Below are positions 1 to 5,145 of a DNA stretch of 44,678 bases, one piece after another. Origin of the DNA: a virus. The notes under the pieces were generated by a model. It was not told where the DNA came from. It worked only from the letters and a program-made list of their open reading frames with translations, and did no database searches. The DNA is taken from positions 1 to 44,678 of the IMG/VR virus record IMGVR_UViG_3300009034_000076; one strand, 5' to 3'. The first letter of the stretch is position 1; each line of letters opens with the position of its first letter. Both the position numbers and the translations under genes were made by a program.

Positions 1-119
1 TATTATCAATAGTTATGGTGCATATGGTAGAATAATTAACAAAGATATTCCTTTAAAGTTTATGGGATTGAATGTCTGGTGGACTGATATTCCAGATACG
101 ATTGAGGTATTTTAGGATG
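1..119. repeat. Terminal direct repeat, left copy (circle overlap)
   Basis: These 119 bases are identical to 44560-44678. They hold the last 38 codons and stop (113-115) of the gene that starts at 44156, so that gene is complete only at the right end and this copy is its tail. The repeat shows the map closes on itself. The exact length equals a k-mer size used by common de Bruijn assemblers, so it may be an assembly overlap of a circular or circularly permuted genome rather than a biological terminal repeat. Confidence 0.95.
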
Positions 120-374
120 CCTGATAATTGTAATTGCTCAAGAGATGATTAAATGAGATGGCTCAGCAGTGCGGAGATAACGATAGACGAAGTTACCAAA
201 GTAACGGTTGATACCATGCAGGCAAGCCATTCAGTACGGACCACATCATACTATATGGTAAACCTTGTCGCCGTATCCCATAAACATGTCACTTGTCTGG
301 CCTTGGCAGATTGGATATTCATCGGCGGATATCCCGGATTGTTGGCGGCTTCGCCTAAAAACCGAGGAATGGAA

Positions 375-527
375 ATGGATGGAGAAACAAAGAAAGAATT
401 TGAAGAAGTTTATAAGAGAATGCTGAAGCAACAAGAAACGATAAGCAAGCTAGTAAATGTAATGCGCCGGTTCGTTGCTCCAGATTTAATGAATACTGTA
501 GGCGAAATCGACCGTCCGCGCAAGTGA
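375..527 (+). CDS. Small charged, probably coiled-coil protein
   Basis: The product is about 50 residues, rich in Glu, Lys and Gln, with helix-like spacing (EFEEVYKRMLKQQ) and a basic end (RPRK). I chose the ATG at 375 because GAGG lies 7 bases upstream; the ATG at 369 is also possible. The frame stays open back to 153, directly after an 11-codon ORF (117-152) that follows the last gene of the circle. The segment encoded by 153-370 does not look like natural protein. Function unknown; no family recognised. Confidence 0.4.
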   Translation: MDGETKKEFEEVYKRMLKQQETISKLVNVMRRFVAPDLMNTVGEIDRPRK

Positions 528-543
528 AACCCCGCATGAAAAC

Positions 544-582
544 GGCAAGCAAACATTTATATAGTGGTTCTTATTGCTTGCC
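544..582. promoter_or_regulatory. 9-bp inverted repeat flanking a TATA box
   Basis: GGCAAGCAA (544-552) and TTGCTTGCC (574-582) are perfect inverted repeats. The 21-base spacer carries TTTATATA (556-563). Initiation about 25 bases after the box would fall near 585, just before the hairpin at 594. It could be an operator over a core promoter or an RNA stem. No coding gene follows directly. Confidence 0.5.
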
Positions 583-584
583 AT

Positions 585-650
585 CGCGAAACTAGACGCT
601 GTTCCAAAACCATACGGCAGAAAACGGGACAATGGTCGGGCGTCTTCCTT
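585..650 (+). ncRNA. Candidate short structured RNA R1
   Basis: AGACGC (594-599) pairs with GCGTCT (640-645), and inside it CCAT (610-613) pairs with ATGG (632-635). A T-rich stretch (CTTCCTTTTAT) follows at 644-654. The TATA box at 556-563 predicts a start near 585. The frame 632-934 overlaps but lacks a ribosome site and normal protein composition. Strand is inferred from the TATA and T-rich orientation. Confidence 0.3.
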
Positions 651-1110
651 TTATCCGCGCGCTTTTATGGAAACCGTCCCATGATAATGCCGGGCGATGT
701 TTCTATCCTCTTTATATTATATTAACATTATTATGCGAATCGCGGGATACGCCAGGCCAGGCATTGTTGTTCTTTTGTTATTATATTGATAATAGAATAA
801 TAATGGGGCCGGCATTTTCATCCCCGCGTTATTATGTTTACGCCAATATAGACGGGCGCGGATGCAATGACCATTATTTTAATGTTATTATATGGCATTT
901 TACATACTGTATTTTTATAATGATATTCATATGACAATATGAATTATATAATACGGTTTACATATTAAGGGATTTATATAAGACATGTTTTATGTTGAAG
1001 GACATATGTTGTCTGTTATTATGTCATGTGTCATATAAAAACCAAATCGGCTGAAAGACTTTTATCTAAGGTTTACATATCAATATATAAATTAAATGTT
1101 TTCGGGGGAA
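646..1110. other. Non-coding, hairpin-rich AT/GC mosaic
   Basis: No credible gene. AT-rich blocks built on TTATTAT alternate with GC-rich islands. Supported structures are ATAATAA-U-GGGG (797-808) pairing with CCCC-GCG-TTATTAT (822-835), and the perfect repeat ATTCATAT (925-932) with ATATGAAT (937-944). A short direct repeat GGTTTACATATYAA occurs near 953 and 1070. It could be a replication origin, further RNAs or packaging-related DNA; nothing in the sequence decides. Confidence 0.4.
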
Positions 1111-1147
1111 GGGGGTATAAATACTCTCCTCAGAAGAGTATATAAAT
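1111..1147 (+). promoter_or_regulatory. Double TATA promoter with 7-bp dyad
   Basis: GTATAAATA (1115-1123) and TATATAAAT (1139-1147) flank and overlap the perfect inverted repeat ATACTCT (1121-1127) / AGAGTAT (1135-1141). Initiation 24-27 bases after the second box would fall at about 1165-1170, exactly at the outer stem of the RNA candidate that follows. The dyad could be an operator. Confidence 0.5.
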
Positions 1148-1164
1148 CATCGTCACATGCATGC

Positions 1165-1245
1165 CATATAGGTGCATACTGCAAAGGGGCAATATTAATG
1201 CACTGGCCTCATGCAAGATGCCCTATATGAGCCTTAAAAATTTTT
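1165..1245 (+). ncRNA. Candidate small RNA R2 with own promoter and terminator
   Basis: CATATAGG (1165-1172) pairs with CCTATATG (1222-1229). Nested inside, GTGCAT (1172-1177) pairs with ATGCAC (1198-1203), leaving a loop with CTGCAAAGGGGCA. The 3' side runs into TTAAAAATTTTTA (1234-1246), the T-rich kind of end expected of archaeal terminators. A TATA box sits 25 bases upstream of the outer stem. No reading frame crosses it convincingly. Function unknown; its compactness resembles a dedicated small-RNA gene. Confidence 0.45.
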
Positions 1246-1371
1246 ATAGCTTATTTGAATAATAATAACCATAATCCCGGTGTCAATATAAAAGAATTGA
1301 ATAAAAATAAAACGCGAATATAAGACCGACTAAATACCGAATTGACTAACTGCTGAAATGACACTTAGGAT

Positions 1372-1405
1372 AGAAAACTATATAAAGTACAAATGACATA
1401 TATAT
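1372..1405 (+). promoter_or_regulatory. Repeated promoter type 2, copy 1
   Basis: AGAAAA followed by CTATATAAAG, then ATGACATATATAT. It matches 2005-2038 at 29 of 34 positions. The AGAAAA tract has the place of an archaeal BRE and TATATAAAG that of the TATA box. Downstream lies a hairpin, not a gene. GACATA (1395-1400) / TATGTC (1409-1414) adds a small dyad at the predicted start. Confidence 0.5.
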
Positions 1406-1480
1406 TATTATGTCTGAAATAATAATAACAACCAATGTGGCGATAATGAATCTGACCAATATGACCATTGTCGCACAAAT
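1405..1480 (+). ncRNA. Candidate hairpin RNA R3
   Basis: TGTG-G-CGATAATG (1436-1448) pairs with CATTGTCGCACA (1466-1477). This gives a 12-bp stem with one bulged G and one G-U pair, closing a 17-base loop. It lies downstream of repeated promoter 1372-1405 and upstream of the hairpin module of the first gene. No reading frame. It may be a separate RNA or the leader of gene 1577-1954. Confidence 0.35.
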
Positions 1481-1507
1481 CCTGAAATACCATAATATAA
1501 TTTAAAC

Positions 1508-1557
1508 TTTGTATATTCTTTATAAAGTCAAATCAAAACCTTGGTTTGGCGTAAATA
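1508..1557 (+). promoter_or_regulatory. Hairpin module E (type I) before gene 1577
   Basis: GTATATTCTTTATAAA precedes GTCAAATC (1527-1534), loop AAAACCTT, GGTTTGGC (1543-1550), then GTAAAT. As RNA the arms pair over 8 bp with two G-U pairs, 10 bp counting AA/UU. It belongs to the same family as 2256-2314 and 3891-3951. Confidence 0.5.
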
Positions 1558-1576
1558 ATGTATGAAGTGGTCTATC

Positions 1577-1954
1577 ATGGAAAAAGAAAAGCTCATTAGA
1601 TTAGCCACTCAATACGCGACTAGCTTCAAGAGAGACGACGACCAGTTGAGTCTTAATCAACAAGTCGTTTATAAAAGGCTCAATTACATTCTCAATGATA
1701 TCAGATCAGACTTTGTTTCACCAGAGCTCGAAATGATAAAAAACCGCTATGACAATTCAAAAGATACATTGGATGGTCGACTTGCATTTAACCATTTGCT
1801 CGACATATGCTATGAACTTAAGTGGTTTATCAAACTCAAAGCAAATCTGCCATCGAAAAGCACAAAAGAGTGGTATAAGCTCTGCAAAGAGCTAAATAAA
1901 GAAACAGGCTTAGATAAAACCGCAAAGCATTTAAGACATCGTTGGTTTTACTGA
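1577..1954 (+). CDS. Unknown charged helical protein
   Basis: A 125-residue product (130 from the ATG at 1562), rich in Lys, Glu, Leu and Asn, no cysteine pair, no membrane segment. The N-terminal half is charged; the C-terminal half has a Trp-rich patch (ELKWF, EWYKL, HRWFY). I place the start at 1577 (MEKEKLI) because module E ends just upstream and GAAGTGG takes the place of the usual GGAGG. It is followed by a T-rich tract (TCTTCTTTTTTCT, 1956-1968). No family recognised. First gene of the repeated cassette region, so perhaps expressed early. Confidence 0.6.
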   Translation: MEKEKLIRLATQYATSFKRDDDQLSLNQQVVYKRLNYILNDIRSDFVSPELEMIKNRYDNSKDTLDGRLAFNHLLDICYELKWFIKLKANLPSKSTKEWYKLCKELNKETGLDKTAKHLRHRWFY

Positions 1955-1955
1955 G

Positions 1956-1998
1956 TCTTCTTTTTTCTATCAAAACGGCCAAATGTCAAAACGACATT
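1956..1998 (+). terminator. T-rich terminator with following dyad
   Basis: TCTTCTTTTTTCT starts directly after the stop codon of gene 1577-1954. A perfect repeat AATGTC (1982-1987) / GACATT (1993-1998) follows. The next promoter starts at 2005, so transcription probably ends and restarts here. Confidence 0.4.
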
Positions 1999-2004
1999 CT
2001 GGGC

Positions 2005-2038
2005 AGAAAAGTATATAAAGGGCGGATGACATATATAT
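2005..2038 (+). promoter_or_regulatory. Repeated promoter type 2, copy 2
   Basis: AGAAAAG then TATATAAAG (2012-2020), then ATGACATATATAT: 29 of 34 positions match 1372-1405. Initiation about 25 bases after the box falls near 2040, at the first stem of RNA candidate R4. Confidence 0.5.
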
Positions 2039-2040
2039 AA

Positions 2041-2220
2041 GTAAGAATAATGGAATATGGCCTCTCCGCAGCTCGGAATCCTCGGATTCCCGTGACGCCG
2101 TATTGACTTACGCAAGAAGTGGAATCCAAGATGGATTCTCGTTTTCCGGAATTCCAGAATTCGGAATCTCGGTTTTTCCCGTTTCAAATCTTGAATCCGA
2201 GGTAAGAGATTTTTTGTTTT
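2041..2220 (+). ncRNA. Candidate structured RNA R4 with GGAATCC repeats
   Basis: GTAAG (2041-2045) pairs with CTTAC (2107-2111). Inside it, AATATGGC (2054-2061) pairs with GCCGTATT (2097-2104) and a GGAATC-CTCG-GATTCC hairpin sits at 2075-2090. Then GAATCC/GGATTC (2122-2127/2133-2138), TTCCG-AATT/AATT-CGGAA (2144-2153/2158-2166) and CTCGG/CCGAG (2168-2172/2197-2201). ATGGAATAT (2050-2058) also matches ATATTCCAT (2231-2239), so a fold closing the whole region competes. The T-rich run TTTTTTGTTTTT (2210-2221) is a plausible end. A minus frame 1948-2187 crosses it but has no ribosome site. Function unknown. Confidence 0.45.
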
Positions 2221-2255
2221 TCAAGATTCAATATTCCATAACCCCATAATTCCTT

Positions 2256-2314
2256 TTCGTATTTCTTTATAAAGTCAAGTCAGTTTCCCGATTTGACGTA
2301 GATTGATATGGAGG
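2256..2314 (+). promoter_or_regulatory. Hairpin module A (type I) before HExxH gene 1
   Basis: TTCGTATTTCTTTATAAA, then GTCAAGTC (2274-2281), loop AGTTTCCC, GATTTGAC (2290-2297), GTAGATTGATAT and GGAGG (2310-2314). The arms pair over 8 bp with one G-U. The TATA-like core lies right before the hairpin, so the element may be a promoter with an operator dyad, an RNA leader hairpin, or both. Confidence 0.55.
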
Positions 2315-2322
2315 AAATGAAT

Positions 2323-2739
2323 ATGGAATATGTAATTAGAAAATATGGAGGACGTGGATTCTGCTATAATCCTAACAGTGATCGAATAGAATTTAATCAC
2401 GAAGATAACCTTTTAACTGATGAAGAGTTAAGTGAATATTTATGCGACAGTATAATACATGAATATATTCACAAAATACTATATGACATGTTTAATGCTC
2501 GAGTTAGTAAACTTTTTGATCTGGTAGACCATTATTTTCGAAATGAGGAATTGCATGTTAAATATTTAGAAAAATTCAATTCAGAATTAAATTCAGAATG
2601 TCAAAAATATACTTATTCGCAGTGGAAAAAAATGAGAAGCATTGAACAAATTTTAAACAAATGGGATTATACAATATGGGAATTAGCAGAATGCAAAAAA
2701 ATATGCGATAAAAGAATTATCCATAACATGGAGGAATAA
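2323..2739 (+). CDS. Small HExxH protein 1 (putative zinc metallopeptidase)
   Basis: 138 residues. The centre reads IIHEYIH, the HExxH zinc/catalytic signature, followed 14 residues later by FDLVD. Two other small proteins here (2927-3274 and 6032-6361) have the same order: HExxH, 14-15 residues, then FD. The shared Asp could be a third metal ligand as in Asp-type zincins; that is inference. The C-terminal 60 residues are charged and helical. The ATG at 2323 is 8 bases after GGAGG; ATGs at 2308 and 2317 overlap or crowd that site. No signal peptide, so a cytoplasmic protein. A role against host defence or regulators is only a guess. Confidence 0.65.
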   Translation: MEYVIRKYGGRGFCYNPNSDRIEFNHEDNLLTDEELSEYLCDSIIHEYIHKILYDMFNARVSKLFDLVDHYFRNEELHVKYLEKFNSELNSECQKYTYSQWKKMRSIEQILNKWDYTIWELAECKKICDKRIIHNMEE

Positions 2740-2740
2740 A

Positions 2741-2824
2741 ATGAATAGAATTAAATGGATAATGGCTAATAAAAAGGCCAAAACGCTTCAAGATGCACGA
2801 CAGAGAATTATGGAGATTTGGTAA
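2741..2824 (+). CDS. IKWI minipeptide 1
   Basis: 27 residues beginning MNRIKWIM, with TLQDARQR later. It starts one base after the stop of the HExxH gene with GGAGG 6 bases upstream. A paralogue (3278-3361) follows the second HExxH gene and shares IKWI, a Lys at the same place, and TLQ(D/N)AR. Conservation in two cassettes argues that it is translated. Function unknown. Confidence 0.5.
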   Translation: MNRIKWIMANKKAKTLQDARQRIMEIW

Positions 2825-2863
2825 ATGAACAAAATTAAAAAAATTATTCCGTTAAATCTCTTT

Positions 2864-2918
2864 CGTATTTCTTTATCCGGTCTCGGGGCGATCCGGTTCC
2901 GGATATTTTATATGGAGG
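2864..2918 (+). promoter_or_regulatory. Hairpin module C (type II) before HExxH gene 2
   Basis: CGTATTTCTT, then TATCCGG (2874-2880), UC/UU internal loop, TCGGG (2883-2887), loop GCGA, TCCGG (2892-2896), CCGGATA (2899-2905), then GGAGG (2914-2918). Compared with module B the inner helix changes from UCGGG/CCCGA to UCGGG/UCCGG (two G-U pairs), so pairing is kept while sequence changes. Confidence 0.55.
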
Positions 2919-2926
2919 TAAAAATT

Positions 2927-3274
2927 ATGGAAAATGGAATAATTGCCAAAAAAGGGGAATATACCAATGTCAACATAAACATCAAAAAATATCTAGAAGA
3001 CTACCCCGGAGTAAAACACCTCGACGCCGGTGTATTTAACAGAAACGTAAATGGCAAACATCACAAATACACCGAAGATGAAATGATGTTAAATTATGCA
3101 GAAATAATGTCAACATCCAAATCTCATAGTTACAGAAGCGAAGACAAATTTAAAAAACTGTGCATCGCGATAAACCATGAATCCGTTCATATCGCACTAA
3201 GAGAAATTGGCGAAAGAGAAGCATCCCTCGATTTTGATAACATTTGTAATAATTTAGTCGATTACGGGGTATAA
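2927..3274 (+). CDS. Small HExxH protein 2 (putative zinc metallopeptidase)
   Basis: 115 residues. INHESVH carries HExxH, followed after 14 residues by FDNIC, matching the spacing in proteins 1 and 3. The N-terminal part is rich in Asn, Lys and Tyr and differs from its paralogues. I use the ATG at 2927, 8 bases after GGAGG. The frame is also open from 2825, but that stretch would translate the hairpin module; it resembles the start of the 49-residue gene in the next cassette and may be a relic. Probable soluble metalloprotein; substrate unknown. Confidence 0.62.
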   Translation: MENGIIAKKGEYTNVNINIKKYLEDYPGVKHLDAGVFNRNVNGKHHKYTEDEMMLNYAEIMSTSKSHSYRSEDKFKKLCIAINHESVHIALREIGEREASLDFDNICNNLVDYGV

Positions 3275-3277
3275 AAA

Positions 3278-3361
3278 ATGACAAAAATAAAGTGGATTGT
3301 AGATAAAAATATAGTCACGCTCCAAAATGCGCGAAAAAAACCACGGAGGTCTGGTAAATGA
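3278..3361 (+). CDS. IKWI minipeptide 2
   Basis: 27 residues beginning MTKIKWIV with TLQNARKK later, a paralogue of 2741-2824 in the same position after an HExxH gene. Its end diverges to a basic tail (KKPRRSGK). Its TGA overlaps the ATG of the next gene (ATGA), so the two are probably translationally coupled. Confidence 0.5.
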   Translation: MTKIKWIVDKNIVTLQNARKKPRRSGK

Positions 3362-3507
3362 CCAAAAGAAAATATATAACAATTGAAAGCATTGTAGACA
3401 TTATAGAATTCCTCGACAATTTGGGCGGCGGTCAAAGTGACGATCTTGGCAAAGAATGCGAACAGCATTCAAAGACCTTAAAGAAACTGATAACCCTAAT
3501 CTTTTAG
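3358..3507 (+). CDS. Unknown 49-residue protein
   Basis: Begins MTKRKYITIES with an Ile-rich helix, then an acidic Gly-rich turn (NLGGGQSDDLGK) and a Lys/Leu helix. GGAGG lies 8 bases upstream and the start overlaps the preceding stop. The N-terminus resembles the 16-codon ORF at 3957 (MIKKEYI). No family recognised. Confidence 0.5.
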   Translation: MTKRKYITIESIVDIIEFLDNLGGGQSDDLGKECEQHSKTLKKLITLIF

Positions 3508-3512
3508 TCTCT

Positions 3513-3569
3513 TTCGTATTTTTTTATCCGGTCTCGGGATGACCCGATTCCGGATATTCGATATGGAGG
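3513..3569 (+). promoter_or_regulatory. Hairpin module B (type II) before gene 3578
   Basis: TTCGTATTT, then TATCCGG (3525-3531), UC/UU internal loop, TCGGG (3534-3538), loop ATGA, CCCGA (3543-3547), CCGGATA (3550-3556), then GATATGGAGGAAATG shared with module A. The outer helix has 7 bp and the inner 5 bp, all Watson-Crick. Confidence 0.55.
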
Positions 3570-3577
3570 AAATGAAT

Positions 3578-3889
3578 ATGGAATATAAAAAAACGCAATA
3601 TGCAGACCCAGAAAATAATTGGGATTATAGAGCAATAAGTGTCAAAATATATGAGAATGGCCGAATAAAAGAAATTGTCTTTTACACTTTGATAGAGAAT
3701 GGCAAAAGTTCCAAAGGAATTGAGATATTTTCTGGGGAAAACTACATTGTAGATTCAACAAAGAGAAGTCATTCAAGAAGATACAATATTGAAAACTTGC
3801 CAGAAAAATATCAACCATATATCAAAAATTTAATAGACGAATATAATAAAATAAAATGGTCAATGAAAAAATGTGTTAATTCAAATTAA
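3578..3889 (+). CDS. Unknown cassette protein
   Basis: 103 residues, starting MEYKKTQYAD 8 bases after GGAGG. The first half alternates hydrophobic and charged residues as in beta strands (AISVKIYENGRIKEIVFY); the second half is helical and basic. It has no HExxH although it has the same type of leader, so the cassette position carries different cargo here. No family recognised. Confidence 0.55.
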   Translation: MEYKKTQYADPENNWDYRAISVKIYENGRIKEIVFYTLIENGKSSKGIEIFSGENYIVDSTKRSHSRRYNIENLPEKYQPYIKNLIDEYNKIKWSMKKCVNSN

Positions 3890-3890
3890 T

Positions 3891-3951
3891 CTGTATATTT
3901 TTTATAGAGCCAGATCGCGAAATCGGTTTGGCGTAATCAATATATGGAGGT
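3891..3951 (+). promoter_or_regulatory. Hairpin module D (type I)
   Basis: GTATATTTTTTATAGA, then GCCAGATC (3909-3916), loop GCGAAATC, GGTTTGGC (3925-3932), GTAATC and GGAGG (3947-3951). The arms pair over 8 bp, with G-U at two places where module A has A-U or G-C. It follows the stop of gene 3578-3889 directly. Confidence 0.5.
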
Positions 3952-3956
3952 AAAAA

Positions 3957-4007
3957 ATGATAAAAAAAGAATATATAAACAATGAAATAATTTTAAGGGA
4001 GGTGTAA
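3957..4007 (+). CDS. 16-residue leader peptide or cassette remnant
   Basis: MIKKEYI followed by NNEIILREV, with GGAGG 5 bases upstream. It resembles the beginning of the 49-residue protein at 3358. Its last codons form the GGAGG ribosome site of the next gene, so it may act only as a coupling leader. Confidence 0.3.
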   Translation: MIKKEYINNEIILREV

Positions 4008-4009
4008 AA

Positions 4010-4144
4010 ATGGGAATGAACTTCAGGATAGCGGGCATTCTGCCCACGAAGGAAATCGCGGATGAAGTGATGAATATCGCCAAGTGTGCTCTCGTTGCCC
4101 GGAGAGTCAGGGAAATAAGCCAGGACTACCAACAAAGGGAGTGA
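4010..4144 (+). CDS. Small helical protein
   Basis: 44 residues, MGMNFRIAGILPTKEIADEV with a Cys/Ala helix and a basic Arg/Gln tail. GGAGG is 7 bases upstream. It starts a run of tightly packed minigenes up to 4566. No family recognised. Confidence 0.5.
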   Translation: MGMNFRIAGILPTKEIADEVMNIAKCALVARRVREISQDYQQRE

Positions 4145-4149
4145 ACAAA

Positions 4150-4236
4150 ATGACAATTGTAAAATGCAGAAAATGCAATTCGGCAAAACCGGTCTGCCAT
4201 TGCAAAGAGCCGGAGTTTATAAAGGTGGTGATATAG
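4150..4236 (+). CDS. Zinc-ribbon-like minipeptide
   Basis: 28 residues with CRKC at residues 6-9 and CHC at 16-18, enough for one zinc site. GGGAG lies 8 bases upstream. One of many tiny Cys-pair proteins in this genome. Confidence 0.5.
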   Translation: MTIVKCRKCNSAKPVCHCKEPEFIKVVI

Positions 4237-4237
4237 A

Positions 4238-4360
4238 ATGATAGACAAAGCGACATTAAAGAAAATCAAACAGAATAATAAAAAACTTGTTAAATTAGAA
4301 CAACAAAAGGGCATGATACCGAAGACGATTGAGATTTTCTCGGTCAATGCCCTGACATAG
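4238..4360 (+). CDS. Lys-rich small protein
   Basis: 40 residues: a basic Lys/Gln helix followed by a hydrophobic tail (IEIFSVNALT). It starts one base after the previous stop, with a GGTGGTGA-like ribosome site upstream. Function unknown. Confidence 0.45.
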   Translation: MIDKATLKKIKQNNKKLVKLEQQKGMIPKTIEIFSVNALT

Positions 4361-4371
4361 GAGGCGACAAA

Positions 4372-4566
4372 ATGAAGATAAGTAAAAGACAGTTGAACGA
4401 GATAATCGAACTTGTCCATGATTGGTCAGACTTCGAGGTGGAAGTAACCGGGTATCGTGATTATGACGTTGTCCCATATATCGACAAAATGGCCCGAAAG
4501 TGTCTCCTCAAAGAAGTCAACAAAGTGCTAAAACCGGCAAAATGGCTAAGGTTTTTAGGACGGTAA
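4372..4566 (+). CDS. Unknown small protein
   Basis: 64 residues. Its middle (WSDFEVEVTGYRDYDVVPYI) looks like a strand-turn-strand and its ends are basic helices. GGAGG is 7 bases upstream. The stop codon lies inside the left arm of a 10-bp inverted repeat (4564-4573), so the transcript end is structured. Confidence 0.55.
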   Translation: MKISKRQLNEIIELVHDWSDFEVEVTGYRDYDVVPYIDKMARKCLLKEVNKVLKPAKWLRFLGR

Positions 4567-4658
4567 TGCCAGAGCAAAAAGGGGCGCTCTACCTATGTAT
4601 TGTTTTTATTTTACATGTTAGGGTATAGGCCCCTATGTCTATATAAGGTCTGGCATTA
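4564..4658 (+). ncRNA. Long nested hairpin at the end of the minigene run
   Basis: TAATGCCAGA (4564-4573) and TCTGGCATTA (4649-4658) are a perfect 10-bp inverted repeat. Nested inside are GGGGC (4581-4585)/GCCCC (4629-4633), a CTACC / GGGTATAG helix, and TATGTA/TACATG closing a T-rich loop (TTGTTTTTATTT). It overlaps the stop of gene 4372. It could be a terminator, an RNA-stability element or an independent RNA. A TATA-like CTATATAAGG (4639-4648) lies on its 3' side. Confidence 0.5.
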
Positions 4659-4670
4659 CTGTGCTTTGTA

Positions 4671-4729
4671 TCGAGAAAGCTCGAAATTTGAGGCAAAAAA
4701 AGCCCTGTTTTGGGGCAAAACCGGAGGGC
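4671..4729 (+). promoter_or_regulatory. Mutually exclusive leader hairpins
   Basis: TCGAG-AAAG-CTCGA (4671-4684) forms a tight hairpin. Then GCCC (4702-4705) can pair either with GGGC (4713-4716) or, as GCCCT (4702-4706), with AGGGC (4725-4729). The TATA box at 4639-4646 would start RNA near 4668, so this could be a leader with alternative folds. No gene lies in 4567-4867. Confidence 0.35.
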
Positions 4730-4734
4730 AGAAA

Positions 4735-4830
4735 GCTTTATATAACATTAAATTCTGTTTCATAGCATATAAATCTTTCCCCATCCATTTCGTCCCGATT
4801 TTAGGTGAAAAAAACGATAGTATATAAATC
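4735..4830 (+). promoter_or_regulatory. Three successive TATA boxes before gene 4868
   Basis: CTTTATATAAC (near 4736), GCATATAAATCTTTC (4764-4778) and AGTATATAAATCTTTC (4818-4833). The last two are near-identical direct repeats 54 bases apart. The last box would start RNA near 4847, leaving a short leader with GGAGG before the ATG at 4868. Confidence 0.5.
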
Positions 4831-4867
4831 TTTCTGTGCATTTTTGCGCCAAAAAGGAGGAAAAAGC

Positions 4868-5128
4868 ATGAAATATAAGTACAAAAAGAAGATAATAAAG
4901 GAAATCGAAATAGATATTAAGGCTGGAGACGTTCTTGAATGGACCCATGAGGTAAGCGGCGAACAAATCCGCGCCGTGGTCATAAAGGCCGACAAAGAGG
5001 GAATAATCGGATTGTGCTTTTACGATAACAGGGAAGCAAATTATTCAATTCCGCATAAATTGTATTTTTATCCCTATCAATTTCTTGACCGGCTGAGGAA
5101 AATGGAAGATGAGGAATGGGACCAATAA
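4868..5128 (+). CDS. Unknown small beta-rich protein
   Basis: 86 residues. A basic start (MKYKYKKKIIKEIE) is followed by a strand-rich body (AGDVLEWTHE, IRAVVIKAD, GIIGLCFYD) as in SH3-like or OB-like barrels, and an acidic end. The ATG at 4868 follows GGAGG by 7 bases; an open frame from 4805 would read through the promoter. First gene after the triple TATA region. Function unknown. Confidence 0.6.
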   Translation: MKYKYKKKIIKEIEIDIKAGDVLEWTHEVSGEQIRAVVIKADKEGIIGLCFYDNREANYSIPHKLYFYPYQFLDRLRKMEDEEWDQ

Positions 5129-5145
5129 TTGAGGGGGAAAATTGA

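Noticed and set aside
153-368. N-terminal extension of the frame ending at 527
   Set aside because: No ribosome site at 153 and unnatural composition; the later ATG at 375 has GAGG at good spacing.
632-934. 100-residue open frame on the + strand
   Set aside because: No ribosome site, low-complexity composition, and it crosses several hairpins of the non-coding region.
544-1560. CRISPR-like array
   Set aside because: Repeats here are inverted and of varied length; no regular repeat/spacer spacing exists anywhere in the window.
1948-2187. 79-residue minus-strand open frame
   Set aside because: It reads the antisense of repeated GGAATCC hairpins, has no ribosome site, and lies under a + strand promoter.
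2825-2926. Extended start of HExxH protein 2
   Set aside because: It would translate the conserved hairpin module; the ATG at 2927 has the cassette ribosome site. Kept only as a possible relic.
1508-3951. Bacterial -35/-10 promoters
   Set aside because: No TTGACA-type box at 17 bases from the TATA-like tracts; TATA/BRE layout explains the motifs better, although module types B and C lack a full TATA.
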